A DNA stretch of 64,000 nt from contig NZ_LMUV01000006.1 of assembly GCF_009765755.1 (NCBI RefSeq), forward strand, positions 214,103-278,102, given 5' to 3'. The notes under the pieces were generated by a model. That model was not told where the DNA came from and did no database searches. It saw only the letters and a program-made list of their open reading frames with translations. This DNA is from Rhodanobacter sp. L36 (lineage in GTDB: Bacteria; Pseudomonadota; Gammaproteobacteria; Xanthomonadales; Rhodanobacteraceae). Below are positions 17,330 through 25,496 of this stretch, in pieces; within the stretch, counting starts at the first letter, position 1, and each line of letters starts with the position of its first letter. The translations under genes were made by a program, and so were the position numbers.

Positions 17330-18147
17330 ACACCGAGCGTGCCCATCGCTTCGGGCGCGCCGCGCATCTCGTCGGCATCTCCGGCATACCGTCGGCGGCA
17401 GCGAACGATGTCGGCGTGATCGTGTTGAACGCCGGGCTGGTTCATCGCATCGGTCCGTTCCGCCTGAACGTTGAACTGACCCGACGCATGAATGCCTCCG
17501 GTTATCCGACGCTGCGTTTCGATCTATCCACACTCGGCGACAGTGGCGCGAGCGGCGAATCACTCTCGCGCGTGCAGCAAGTGCGCGCGGATGTCGCCGA
17601 TGCGATGACGTTGCTCGGTGCGCAATCCGGCTGCAAGCGCTTCGTGCTGATCGGCCTGTGTTCCGGAGCGGAGAACGCGCATCGCGCGGCGACTTCCGAA
17701 AGTGCCGTTGCCGGCGCCGTGTTCCTCGACGGTTACGCGTACCGCTCGACTGGATTCAAGTTGCGCTATTACCTGCCGCGCCTGATCAACCCCGCGCGGC
17801 TCGTACGTTCCGTCGCACGTCGATTGCACAAGAGCGACAAGTCGGCGTCGCAACCATCCTTCGGCGTGGTGTTTCCGCCGCGCGAACAGGTGCGCGACGA
17901 GATGGCCGGCATGCTCGAACGCGGCACGAAGATGTATTTCATCTACAGCGGTGGTGCGAGCAACTATTTCAATGGCCGCCAGCAGTTTCGCGAAAACTAC
18001 GGCAAGCTCGCCGCGCATCCCGGCGTCGAAGTCGAGCGCCTGGAAGAAACCGATCACACATACATCCTCGCCGGGGATCGGGCACTGCTGCTGGGCAAGA
18101 TTGAACACTGGATGCGCCAGCATTTCCCGCCGCAGTCATTGACGTGA
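17326..18147 (+). CDS. exosortase-A-system-type alpha/beta hydrolase (hydrolase 1-like)
   Basis: A 273-residue alpha/beta-hydrolase. It shows NAGLVHRIGPFRLNVELTRRM, LRFDLSTLGDSGAS (oxyanion side) and the elbow LIGLCSGAENA, where Cys or the following Ser would be the nucleophile; the C-terminal His candidate is in LEETDHTYIL. This is the partner of the previous gene, as in ep1/ep2 pairs of XrtA loci. The GTG start at 17326 is fixed by a perfect AGGAGG at 17316-17321 and overlaps the upstream stop (GTGA); the next gene starts the same way. Confidence 0.78.
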   Translation: MNTERAHRFGRAAHLVGISGIPSAAANDVGVIVLNAGLVHRIGPFRLNVELTRRMNASGYPTLRFDLSTLGDSGASGESLSRVQQVRADVADAMTLLGAQSGCKRFVLIGLCSGAENAHRAATSESAVAGAVFLDGYAYRSTGFKLRYYLPRLINPARLVRSVARRLHKSDKSASQPSFGVVFPPREQVRDEMAGMLERGTKMYFIYSGGASNYFNGRQQFRENYGKLAAHPGVEVERLEETDHTYILAGDRALLLGKIEHWMRQHFPPQSLT

Positions 18148-19829
18148 AGGTGTCCCGGCTCAGGCGAGCCCTGCTGCTTGTCGCGTTCGCGGGGATCGTC
18201 ACGATAATCCAGGCCGGTGACATTCACGCGGCTGCGACGCAAACCGCCAAGCCACCATCAACGTTGCTGCCCGCGGTGAACGTGGCCGGCACGGACGCGC
18301 GCTGGCAGCTGATCGAACTGCATCGCAACGGCGCCATCGGCAGGGATGTGGCGGTCACGTTTGGCCTTCCATTTGCGCCGGGCCTGCTGAAAGACGCGCG
18401 CAACGTGCGCATTCTCGACGAACAGAATCGGGAGCTGCCCGCGCACGTCGAGCCGACGTTGCGCTGGTACTTCAAGGACAACAGCATCCGCGCGGTGAAG
18501 GTGCAGTTGCATGCCGACCTCGATGGCGATACGCGCAAGCTGCACTTCACATATGACGTGCCCGCCACCACGCCGCTGTCGGACGGCTGGGATTATGCCG
18601 ATGGCGAAGTGCAGGACAGCAATGATGTAACCGTCCCCGGCGTGCTCGCAACGTTGACCGCGCAATGGATGTCCGCGTCGCTGATCGCCGGGCCGCAGCA
18701 GCCGACATCATCCAGTCCCTACGATCGCTATTTCGCCACGCAATTCGCATGGGCCAAGGCCTTGCCGAGCAAGCAGGGCTCGTCCTGGTTGTTCGATCGG
18801 CCCACCGCATTATTCCAGCAATACGTGCGCACTGGCCGGCTCGATTACCTTGCCGCAGCCACCGAGAGCTACGCGTTCTACATGAGTCATCTGCGCCATT
18901 TCGGCATGCCGGGCTGGCCACTTTGCGGCGGCGGCTGGAGCCTGGGCGAAGTGAATGTGTGCGATCCGAAATACGTCTACATCGAACCGATCCTGTTTGC
19001 GCTCGGCCTGAACGGCGACGACAGCCGCCACGATGCCTCGCTGGTCGAACGCATGATGGGATCGTGGCGATCCGGTGGCTGGAACTATCCGGCCGGACCC
19101 TACGACAAACCCGAACACCGATTCACCGAACGCGAAATGGGCCTGGGCCTGCTGGAAACCGTCAGCGCCTATGAAGTCACCGGCGACGCCGACTACCGCA
19201 AGGACATCAACGATCGCGTCGGCTGGCTCTACGATCACCAGCAGCACAATCCCGACGGCCTCGGCAACGATGGTTCGTGGCGCAGCAGCTGGCAGGCGCA
19301 CGAAGGCGACAAATACGATGCGGCGACCGATGTTCGCGGCACCTCGCCCTGGATGACCGAGAACATCGTGGATGGCTTGTGGCATGCCTGGCTTGTCACC
19401 GGCGACAAGCGCATTCCGGTGATGCTCACCGGTTTCGGTCGCTACCTCGAACGCTACGGCTGGATCGATATCGATACGCTGAAACCCGGTGCTGACTGGC
19501 GCGACTCCTGCAGCGGCGCGAGCGGTCAGATCAGCTGGTACTGGTCATCGCCGCACGGCGATCCGGCGCGCGTTCTGGCGATCCAGAATTCCGACGGATG
19601 GTACAGCGACTACCACAATGTCGAGCTGACCTTGCCGGTCGCGCTGGCGCGTTATTTCGAAACGGACCCCGCGCAGCAACGGGCGCTCGACAAACGAATG
19701 GCATTGCTGGGTTCGTCGTACAACATGACGTGCGCCACCACCAGCGCGACTCCGCGTCGCTTCAACTGGAACAACCGCGGCGTCGGTGTGGTGCAGTGGC
19801 TGATCCATCACTCGGCGACGCAACCATGA
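18144..19829 (+). CDS. secreted glycan-active protein, PcRGLX/YetA-like N-terminal fold
   Basis: A 561-residue exported protein: signal peptide (residues ~7-30), then a beta-rich N-terminal domain (RWQLIELHRNGAIGRDVAVTFGLPF ... VRILDEQNRELPAHVEP) resembling the RIFT barrel of exo-rhamnogalacturonan lyase-like proteins. An alpha/alpha-toroid-like region follows, with repeated aromatic motifs (YAFYMSHLRHFGMPGWPLCGGGW; FTEREMGLGLLETVSAY). A lyase or glycosidase that trims the secreted polymer in the periplasm is my inference; no catalytic residues can be named. It starts at GTG with GTGA overlap and is last in the operon. Convergent with the next gene. Confidence 0.6.
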   Translation: MKVSRLRRALLLVAFAGIVTIIQAGDIHAAATQTAKPPSTLLPAVNVAGTDARWQLIELHRNGAIGRDVAVTFGLPFAPGLLKDARNVRILDEQNRELPAHVEPTLRWYFKDNSIRAVKVQLHADLDGDTRKLHFTYDVPATTPLSDGWDYADGEVQDSNDVTVPGVLATLTAQWMSASLIAGPQQPTSSSPYDRYFATQFAWAKALPSKQGSSWLFDRPTALFQQYVRTGRLDYLAAATESYAFYMSHLRHFGMPGWPLCGGGWSLGEVNVCDPKYVYIEPILFALGLNGDDSRHDASLVERMMGSWRSGGWNYPAGPYDKPEHRFTEREMGLGLLETVSAYEVTGDADYRKDINDRVGWLYDHQQHNPDGLGNDGSWRSSWQAHEGDKYDAATDVRGTSPWMTENIVDGLWHAWLVTGDKRIPVMLTGFGRYLERYGWIDIDTLKPGADWRDSCSGASGQISWYWSSPHGDPARVLAIQNSDGWYSDYHNVELTLPVALARYFETDPAQQRALDKRMALLGSSYNMTCATTSATPRRFNWNNRGVGVVQWLIHHSATQP

Positions 19830-19842
19830 GCCGCTGGCGATA

Positions 19843-20598
19843 TCAGCGTCGCTTGGCGACGGCGTTGCGGATGTAGTGCAGCAGATAGAACGCGGAAGAG
19901 AACAAGCCAAGTTTCTCGATGTCACGATAGATATGCCACTGCCAGCGCGCCGCCTTCAACTTGTCCGACGACACCGAACCTTTGCGCACGAGATACCAGG
20001 CCAGCGGTTCGTCCGACGGCACGCAGGTTGCGCCACCGGCGCGACGCACCATCTCCAGCCAGAACACGTAATCCTCGTGACCGATCTTGCGGAACGGCAC
20101 GTCGCCGAGGCTGCGCGAGTACATGCCTGTGAGGTTGCCAATGCGATTGCTCTTGAGCATGTCGGTGTACGACACCGACGCCGGCGGACGCACTTTCGAC
20201 AGCCATCCGCCGTCTTCTCCGACGCGGTCGTAAGCCGTGTAACTGATCTGCGCACCCGTGCGCTCCATCAACGCGAATTGCAGTTCCAGCTTGCGCGGAT
20301 GCCACCAGTCGTCGCTGTCGAGAAACGCGATATACGTGCCGCGGGCTGCCGCAACGCCGGCGTTACGCGCCGCGGCGACGCCGCCGTTGGGCGACAGCTT
20401 GACGATGCGAATCCGTTCGTCGTTGCGCGCGCGTTCCTCGATCATCGCCAGCGTGCCATCACGCGATGCATCGTCGACGATGATCAATTCCAGATGGCGA
20501 TATGTTTGCGCCAGCACCGAAGCGATCGGTTTCGCGATGAACCTCTCGGCATCGTGCGCCGGCATCACCACGCTGACGAGTGCTTGCTGTTCCATCAC
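19843..20598 (-). CDS. family 2 glycosyltransferase
   Basis: A 251-residue GT-A transferase. The start VSVVMPAHDAERFIAKPIASV and LELIIVDDASRDGT give the nucleotide-sugar fold; FLDSDDWW (DxD) near residue 93-99 is the metal site and GHEDYVFW the acceptor-side acidic motif. It resembles WcaA-like enzymes, adding one sugar to the lipid-linked repeat at the inner membrane face. Its ATG overlaps the stop of the upstream acetyltransferase gene by 4 bases. Donor and linkage are unknown. Confidence 0.88.
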   Translation of the reverse strand: MMEQQALVSVVMPAHDAERFIAKPIASVLAQTYRHLELIIVDDASRDGTLAMIEERARNDERIRIVKLSPNGGVAAARNAGVAAARGTYIAFLDSDDWWHPRKLELQFALMERTGAQISYTAYDRVGEDGGWLSKVRPPASVSYTDMLKSNRIGNLTGMYSRSLGDVPFRKIGHEDYVFWLEMVRRAGGATCVPSDEPLAWYLVRKGSVSSDKLKAARWQWHIYRDIEKLGLFSSAFYLLHYIRNAVAKRR

Positions 20599-21830
20599 GC
20601 CTGATGCTCGCCGGAATGCTCTTCGCCATCGTTCTTCATGCGCTGCCCTTCAGGCTTTGGACGAAAAACCACGCGACCGAACTTGCGCCGTGCGCGCGTC
20701 AGCAGTTGCAGTACCTGATCGAACCACACCAAGGCACTCGGTCTGTTACAACCGATGCGAATCAGCTCGCGTTGCGAAGTGGTCAGCGACTTCTTGTACG
20801 GACTGAGCCCGCGAAGAAAGTCGTAGCTCGTCACGGCGCGTTCCGCGAGCCGCGCCATCAGCAAAAGATTCGCCGCCATGCCCGGACTGCTGATGGTCGT
20901 TTCCTCCATCGACGTGACGCCCAGCTGGTACAGGTCGAACTTGCGGCCGGTGACGAAGCCATATAGCACCACGCCGGCTTTTCCCTGATGCGAAAGCCGC
21001 GCCAATACCGCGCGCCCGCTGGCCGTCCATTCGCGCACCAGTTGGCGGTGGAATTGCGTGAATCTCGGCGCCGAGAAACATCCGGGCTTTCCGTCGGCCG
21101 TCCAGCGCTGCTGATGGACGCGAATGAGGTCATCCAGGAATTCGTCCGCGTTCGATGCATCCGCCAGCTCGAAGCTCGCGCCGGATTCTTCCACCTTGCG
21201 CAGCTCCTGACGTGCACGCGCGCGGGTCTTGTGCGAACGCTGCGCGAGATACGCTTCGAAGCCGTCGCCGAGGTCGGCGATCGGACAATTGCCACGCGTC
21301 GTGATTTTCACCCGGCGTGTTTTCGGCCACACGTCTTGTCCATGACGCAGCGGCGAATCATCGGAGAGATCGAGCAATTCCAGCGTGTGCCAATCCATGC
21401 CCGCCATCGCGCTCCACGCCGCCCGCGCGCAGGCTTTTTCTTCGCCAGGCACATGCAGCAGATCGAGATAGTCCGGACAGGTTTCTTCGTACTCGGCCTC
21501 GCCGGTCGAAATCAGTCGCAGGCAGCGGATGGAAAACGGTCCGCTCTTGCGCACCTCGATGTACAACGGCAATGCGCCGACAAGTTGCTCGTCGCGCCAT
21601 AGCGTGATGATGCGCAAACCGCCCGCACCGTAGACGTCGCCATAGACCTGCCACCAGCCACGCAACCAGACGAAATCCAGCGTCGTCGAAGCCGTCGGGC
21701 TGAGCGCATGGAGGGCGTTCCAATCATCGCGAATCGCATCCCATGCAGCCATGTCCTCGATGACACGCGTGGTCAGAGCGTCCTGCGGCCAGCCGGCCAT
21801 CCGGGGTTGCTGATCCAGCGCATTCGTCAC
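20595..21830 (-). CDS. CelD/BcsL-like GNAT acetyltransferase
   Basis: About 411 residues with the two-lobed GNAT layout of the CelD (COG5653) group. The N-lobe has DAIRDDWNALHALSPTASTT; the C-lobe has SHKTRARARQELRKVEESGA, VHQQRWTADGKPGCFSAPRF and YDFLRGLSPYKKSLTTSQREL. Such proteins are found in polysaccharide clusters and are thought to acylate sugars or lipids; FemAB-like aminoacyl transfer is a structural cousin. The start is uncertain: GTG at 21828-21830 (AGGGG ten bases upstream) or ATG at 21798-21800. Overlaps the GT2 gene downstream. Confidence 0.78.
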   Translation of the reverse strand: MTNALDQQPRMAGWPQDALTTRVIEDMAAWDAIRDDWNALHALSPTASTTLDFVWLRGWWQVYGDVYGAGGLRIITLWRDEQLVGALPLYIEVRKSGPFSIRCLRLISTGEAEYEETCPDYLDLLHVPGEEKACARAAWSAMAGMDWHTLELLDLSDDSPLRHGQDVWPKTRRVKITTRGNCPIADLGDGFEAYLAQRSHKTRARARQELRKVEESGASFELADASNADEFLDDLIRVHQQRWTADGKPGCFSAPRFTQFHRQLVREWTASGRAVLARLSHQGKAGVVLYGFVTGRKFDLYQLGVTSMEETTISSPGMAANLLLMARLAERAVTSYDFLRGLSPYKKSLTTSQRELIRIGCNRPSALVWFDQVLQLLTRARRKFGRVVFRPKPEGQRMKNDGEEHSGEHQA

Positions 21831-21993
21831 TTCAGAAAAACCCCTGTGCGCGAGCGACGCGGCGTCGCCGCTTTCCACTTCGGGACTCGAGAATATCGAG
21901 TTCCCATGACAACAACGTTCATCCGCCTTTCGATACCGAAGAACGGCAACGCGCGTCGTATCGCGTCGATGATAACGCGCAGGCGGCGATCGG

Positions 21994-23184
21994 TCAGGTG
22001 CGTTCGGCAGGGCCGGGCTGATGCGCCGGCGGCGGCAATTCGAAATCGCGATAGCGCGCGGGGTCGCCGGTCTGCCCCGCTTCGGCGGCCTTGACGATGT
22101 TGTACATCTCGCGTGCAGTGACGTAATGCAGCACGTAGTTCTTGCCGTCGTTGTAGGCGCGCTCAAGATGGTCGTGCATCGCGTTGGTCGGCGCGCCGAG
22201 CAGCGTGTCCATGTCGCGCTCCTGCGTGCCATGTGTGTGCACTTTCACGAACACCCACTCGGGGCGTCCTTCGACATGGATGCCGGTGCGTACCCACTGG
22301 TCGACGCGTTCCGGCGTCGGCGGGCAGGAGCGGCGCACGTCCGAGTTCTCGATGCGCGGAATCACGCCGAATTTGCGCTCGCGCCAGTTCAAACCGAGCG
22401 GACCCTGGATGATCATCAGATCGCCGCTCGCCTTGCCGCCCACGCGCACGGGCTCGCCGGTGTTGTGTGATTTCGGCCGATGCGGATCGTCGGCAGCGTA
22501 ATAGATCGAATTGACCATCGCGGTCTGCGTGTCGCTCGGTGCGGACGGCAAGGTGAAATCGGCGTAGCAGCCCAGCTCGCGCAACAGGATCAGCTCGTTG
22601 TTGATGCCACACCAGCGACCGTCCGCGCGCGAGTTGTCCAGGCTCCAGTTGCCGTGGATGAAGGCGAAGCGCAACTCTCCCGTTACCGGATCGCGCGGCA
22701 ACGCGCCGTGCCTGGCGTGCAGCAGTTCGTTGAAACCGGTGATGGTCCTGCGAAAATTTTCAGGGTTGTCATTGTCGTGGTGCAGGTGGATTTCGATCTC
22801 CCCATAACCATCCGCGCACAGCGCCGCGATCTTCTGCAAATGTTCCTCGACGTATTCCTCCTCCGGATAGAAAAAGCTGTGCTGCGGCGCGCGGCCATCG
22901 GCATCGCGGTGGGCTGAAGCGAGCGTGCGGTAATCGCGGCACCAGCGATCGACGCGCTCGCGCTGCACCGGCAGATCCACCTTGCCCCAGGCGGGTTCGA
23001 AATGATCGACGAAGCAGAACATCACATGCACCGGGCCATCGACTTTCGGTGGTTTCGGGCGGCGCAGATAGTTGCCGAGCCAGATCTGCATGTTGCGTGC
23101 GCGGATCGCGAAAGTGACGGCAGCCGCGAACAGCAGCAGCAACGCCAGGACAATCCACAACACGATCGCAACAGGACTGGTCAC
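21994..23184 (-). CDS. membrane-anchored protein of unknown function, polysaccharide-deacetylase-like
   Basis: A 396-residue protein with one N-terminal membrane anchor (SPVAIVLWIVLALLLLFAAAVTFAI) and a large soluble part. The motifs VMFCFVDHFEPAWG, EIEIHLHHDNDNPENF, FAFIHGNWSLDNSR and WVFVKVHTHGTQERD contain many His/Asp residues arranged as in a metal-dependent, NodB-like barrel, but I do not recognise the family. The GTG start at 23182-23184 is chosen from AGAGGAG nine bases upstream; a longer ATG form exists at 23259. It sits between a NodB deacetylase and the acetyltransferase, so a role in sugar acyl-group editing is plausible. Confidence 0.62.
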   Translation of the reverse strand: MTSPVAIVLWIVLALLLLFAAAVTFAIRARNMQIWLGNYLRRPKPPKVDGPVHVMFCFVDHFEPAWGKVDLPVQRERVDRWCRDYRTLASAHRDADGRAPQHSFFYPEEEYVEEHLQKIAALCADGYGEIEIHLHHDNDNPENFRRTITGFNELLHARHGALPRDPVTGELRFAFIHGNWSLDNSRADGRWCGINNELILLRELGCYADFTLPSAPSDTQTAMVNSIYYAADDPHRPKSHNTGEPVRVGGKASGDLMIIQGPLGLNWRERKFGVIPRIENSDVRRSCPPTPERVDQWVRTGIHVEGRPEWVFVKVHTHGTQERDMDTLLGAPTNAMHDHLERAYNDGKNYVLHYVTAREMYNIVKAAEAGQTGDPARYRDFELPPPAHQPGPAERT

Positions 23185-23265
23185 CGGCTGGCTCCTCTTG
23201 AAATGGACGGCCAACCGGCGACACCGCCGATCGAACCGTTTGTTCGTGATTCGATGCACATTCGC

Positions 23266-23898
23266 TCAGGCCGACAGTGCCGCGAACGTGAAGCCCTGGG
23301 CTTTCCATTCAGGGATCAGCGTGGCCAGCATCAGCGTGGAGCAATCGCTGTCGTCGTGCATCAGCAGAATGTCGCCGGCGCATGGCGGCTGCTTGCGCAA
23401 TAGTTCGATCAGCTCGGCCGGCGGCTTGCGCTGGTAGTCGAGACTGTCGTACGACCAGTAGGCCAGGTTGCGTCGCGCGGCCGCGAACCGCAGCGTCAAC
23501 GCGAGCGAGAACACGCCGCGCGGCGGACGAAAGCGGTGATGGCGAATGCCGTCGAAGCGCGCCAGCAACAGATCCGTTCGGTCGATCTCGGCGAGCTTCT
23601 CCGCCATGGAAAGCAGGTTGAACCGTGGATGGCTAAACGAGTGGTTACCGATAAGGTGGCCTTCGGCGACCATCCGCTCCACGAGCTCGGGGTACTTCTC
23701 CGCCTCGCGGCCGATCAGGAAGAAACTGGCATGCGCGCCGTGGGCTTTCAGCAGGTCGAGCAGCGCTGGCGTGAAGCGCGGATCGGGGCCATCGTCGAAA
23801 CTGAGATAGAGCGCCTTGTTGCGAACGGACGCGCGCGTGCAGACCACTGCATCGGGCAGCCAGCGAAGGACGCGCATCTTGCTCGGACGGAAATTCAT
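23266..23898 (-). CDS. NodB-family polysaccharide deacetylase
   Basis: A 210-residue single-domain enzyme. SFDDGPDPRFTPALLDLL holds the catalytic Asp pair (about residues 33-37) and GNHSFSHPRF the zinc HxxxH. FRPPRGVFS is the third motif and HDDSDCSTLML the last. It removes acetyl groups from N- or O-acetylated sugars of the repeat unit or lipid-linked precursor. There is no signal peptide, so a cytoplasmic action is suggested. Same strand as the three genes downstream, divergent from the GT at 24275. Confidence 0.87.
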   Translation of the reverse strand: MNFRPSKMRVLRWLPDAVVCTRASVRNKALYLSFDDGPDPRFTPALLDLLKAHGAHASFFLIGREAEKYPELVERMVAEGHLIGNHSFSHPRFNLLSMAEKLAEIDRTDLLLARFDGIRHHRFRPPRGVFSLALTLRFAAARRNLAYWSYDSLDYQRKPPAELIELLRKQPPCAGDILLMHDDSDCSTLMLATLIPEWKAQGFTFAALSA

Positions 23899-24274
23899 TC
23901 AGGCGATCCAACGGGCAGAAAACGGCAAGGCCGATGCCTGGTAGCAATAACTGGACGCACAGGGTTTCTCGCGGTGAACTTCCGAAGCCGACTCGCCTTC
24001 CTGGCTTGATGCCGGGCGCGATGCCGGTCGGATGCAGCGCCGAACCGGTGCCCAAGCGCTGCTACAATACACTGTCTGCGCCGTATCGTGCCGCCTTCGG
24101 GCTACACAGGGCGGCCTATCTCTTTCGAACATCTTCGGACTGTCGGCTCAATCGGGGTCGCCCGTTTGGACGGCTGACATCGGGTTGAAACACGCGCTTC
24201 AATGCGTCGTCAAGGTTTTCGCCCACACAATTGAATCACGTGTTCTCCCGGAGTCGCATGGATGCCGTGCCGGG
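23899..24274. promoter_or_regulatory. divergent intergenic region
   Basis: About 375 bases between the deacetylase (-) and glycosyltransferase (+) starts. TACAAT at 24063-24068 is a good -10 for the + strand, but no matching -35 is evident. The + frame is open here without a ribosome site or recognisable protein. Confidence 0.35.
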
Positions 24275-25465
24275 ATGACCAACGGGCGTTTCGGGGGGAT
24301 CGTGCTCGAGCAATATGGCGTCGTCTATTTCGGCAATGACTGGCAGGCGGAAAACCGCACCAGCAGTCATCACGTTGCCGCGCGCCTGGCGCTGAGCATG
24401 CCGGTGTTGTACGTCGATTCGCCGGGCCTGCGAGCGCCGCAAGCCAGCGGGCGCGACCTTCGCCGTGCGTTTCGCAAGATCAGCTCGGCCTTGCGCCGGC
24501 CGGTGCAGATCGGCCCGAATTTCTGGCGTTGCACCGTTCCGCAATTACCGTTCCGGCGCGTTCCCGGCGTGGAAACTTTCAACCGCCTGTTCAGCCGCTG
24601 GGCGGTGAAACGCAACATGCGCGTGCTCGGCGACTGTCGGCGCATTTCGTGGTTCGTGGTGCCGCATCCGGGGTTTCTTGCGAAAAAACTTGGCGAAGAA
24701 CTCTGCGTCTATTACTGCATCGACGATTACGCCGCGCACCCCGGCGTGGACACCACGCTGATCGCTGAACGCGATCGTGAACTCACCGAGCGTGCCGACC
24801 TGGTTTTCGTCGCGCCGCCGGCGTTGCTCGAAGCCAAGCGGGCGATCAACCCGAATACGCGCTTCTCGCCGCATGGCGTCGACGTGGCCCTGTTCGCCCG
24901 CGCGATGGATCCGGCCACCGAGATTCCCGCGCTTGCCCGCGACCTGCCGCATCCGGTCGTCGGCTACTTCGGCTCCATCCACGAATGGATCGACGTGGAA
25001 CTCATCGAATGGCTTGCGCGCGAACGTCCGCAGTGGACGTTTCTGCTGGTCGGCCATGCGGCGATCAACATATCGGGCCTGCGCGCCTTGCCCAACGTCG
25101 TGCTCGCCGGCACGCAACCGTATGCCGAGCTGCCGAACTGGGCCAAGGCATTCGACGTGGCGATCATTCCCTATCGACTCAATCGGCAGGTCGCGAACGC
25201 GAACCCGCTGAAGCTGCGCGAATACCTCGCGACCGGCCGACCGGTAGTGAGCGTGGGCAATCCGGAAATCGAAAAATTCTCGCGCTGGGTACGCATCGCC
25301 GAAGGGCGCGAAGTGTTTCTCGCCGAACTCGACGGCGCGCTGCGCGACGACACGCCGCAGGCGATGGCCGAACGCGTCGACGCGGTCGCCGGCCAGTCGT
25401 GGGACAACCGCGTTGCCGAAGTGCTGCAGGAAGTAAAAGCCGCACTCGCGCTCCACTCTTCATGA
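24275..25465 (+). CDS. GT-B glycosyltransferase (TuaH/GT1-like)
   Basis: A 396-residue GT-B fold enzyme. N-terminal lobe: IVLEQYGVVYFGNDW, LALSMPVLYVDSPG, YYCIDDYAAHPG. Donor lobe: HPVVGYFGSIHEWIDVELIEWLA, WTFLLVGHAA, VVLAGTQPYAELPNWAKAFDVAIIPY, then PLKLREYLATGRPVVS with the nucleotide-sugar Glu. Similar enzymes occur in XrtA-type and teichuronic-acid loci. The start is not certain: ATG 24275 begins the conserved part, but the frame is open for 80 codons upstream and GTG 24302 is also possible. Confidence 0.82.
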   Translation: MTNGRFGGIVLEQYGVVYFGNDWQAENRTSSHHVAARLALSMPVLYVDSPGLRAPQASGRDLRRAFRKISSALRRPVQIGPNFWRCTVPQLPFRRVPGVETFNRLFSRWAVKRNMRVLGDCRRISWFVVPHPGFLAKKLGEELCVYYCIDDYAAHPGVDTTLIAERDRELTERADLVFVAPPALLEAKRAINPNTRFSPHGVDVALFARAMDPATEIPALARDLPHPVVGYFGSIHEWIDVELIEWLARERPQWTFLLVGHAAINISGLRALPNVVLAGTQPYAELPNWAKAFDVAIIPYRLNRQVANANPLKLREYLATGRPVVSVGNPEIEKFSRWVRIAEGREVFLAELDGALRDDTPQAMAERVDAVAGQSWDNRVAEVLQEVKAALALHSS

Positions 25466-25496
25466 AACTTTTCGCTTTATTTCCCGGGAATCCAGG

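Noticed and set aside
16553..18147. Possible standard esterase pair (GxSxG)
   Set aside because: Neither protein has a normal GxSxG elbow, so I described them as exosortase-system-type hydrolases instead of active esterases.
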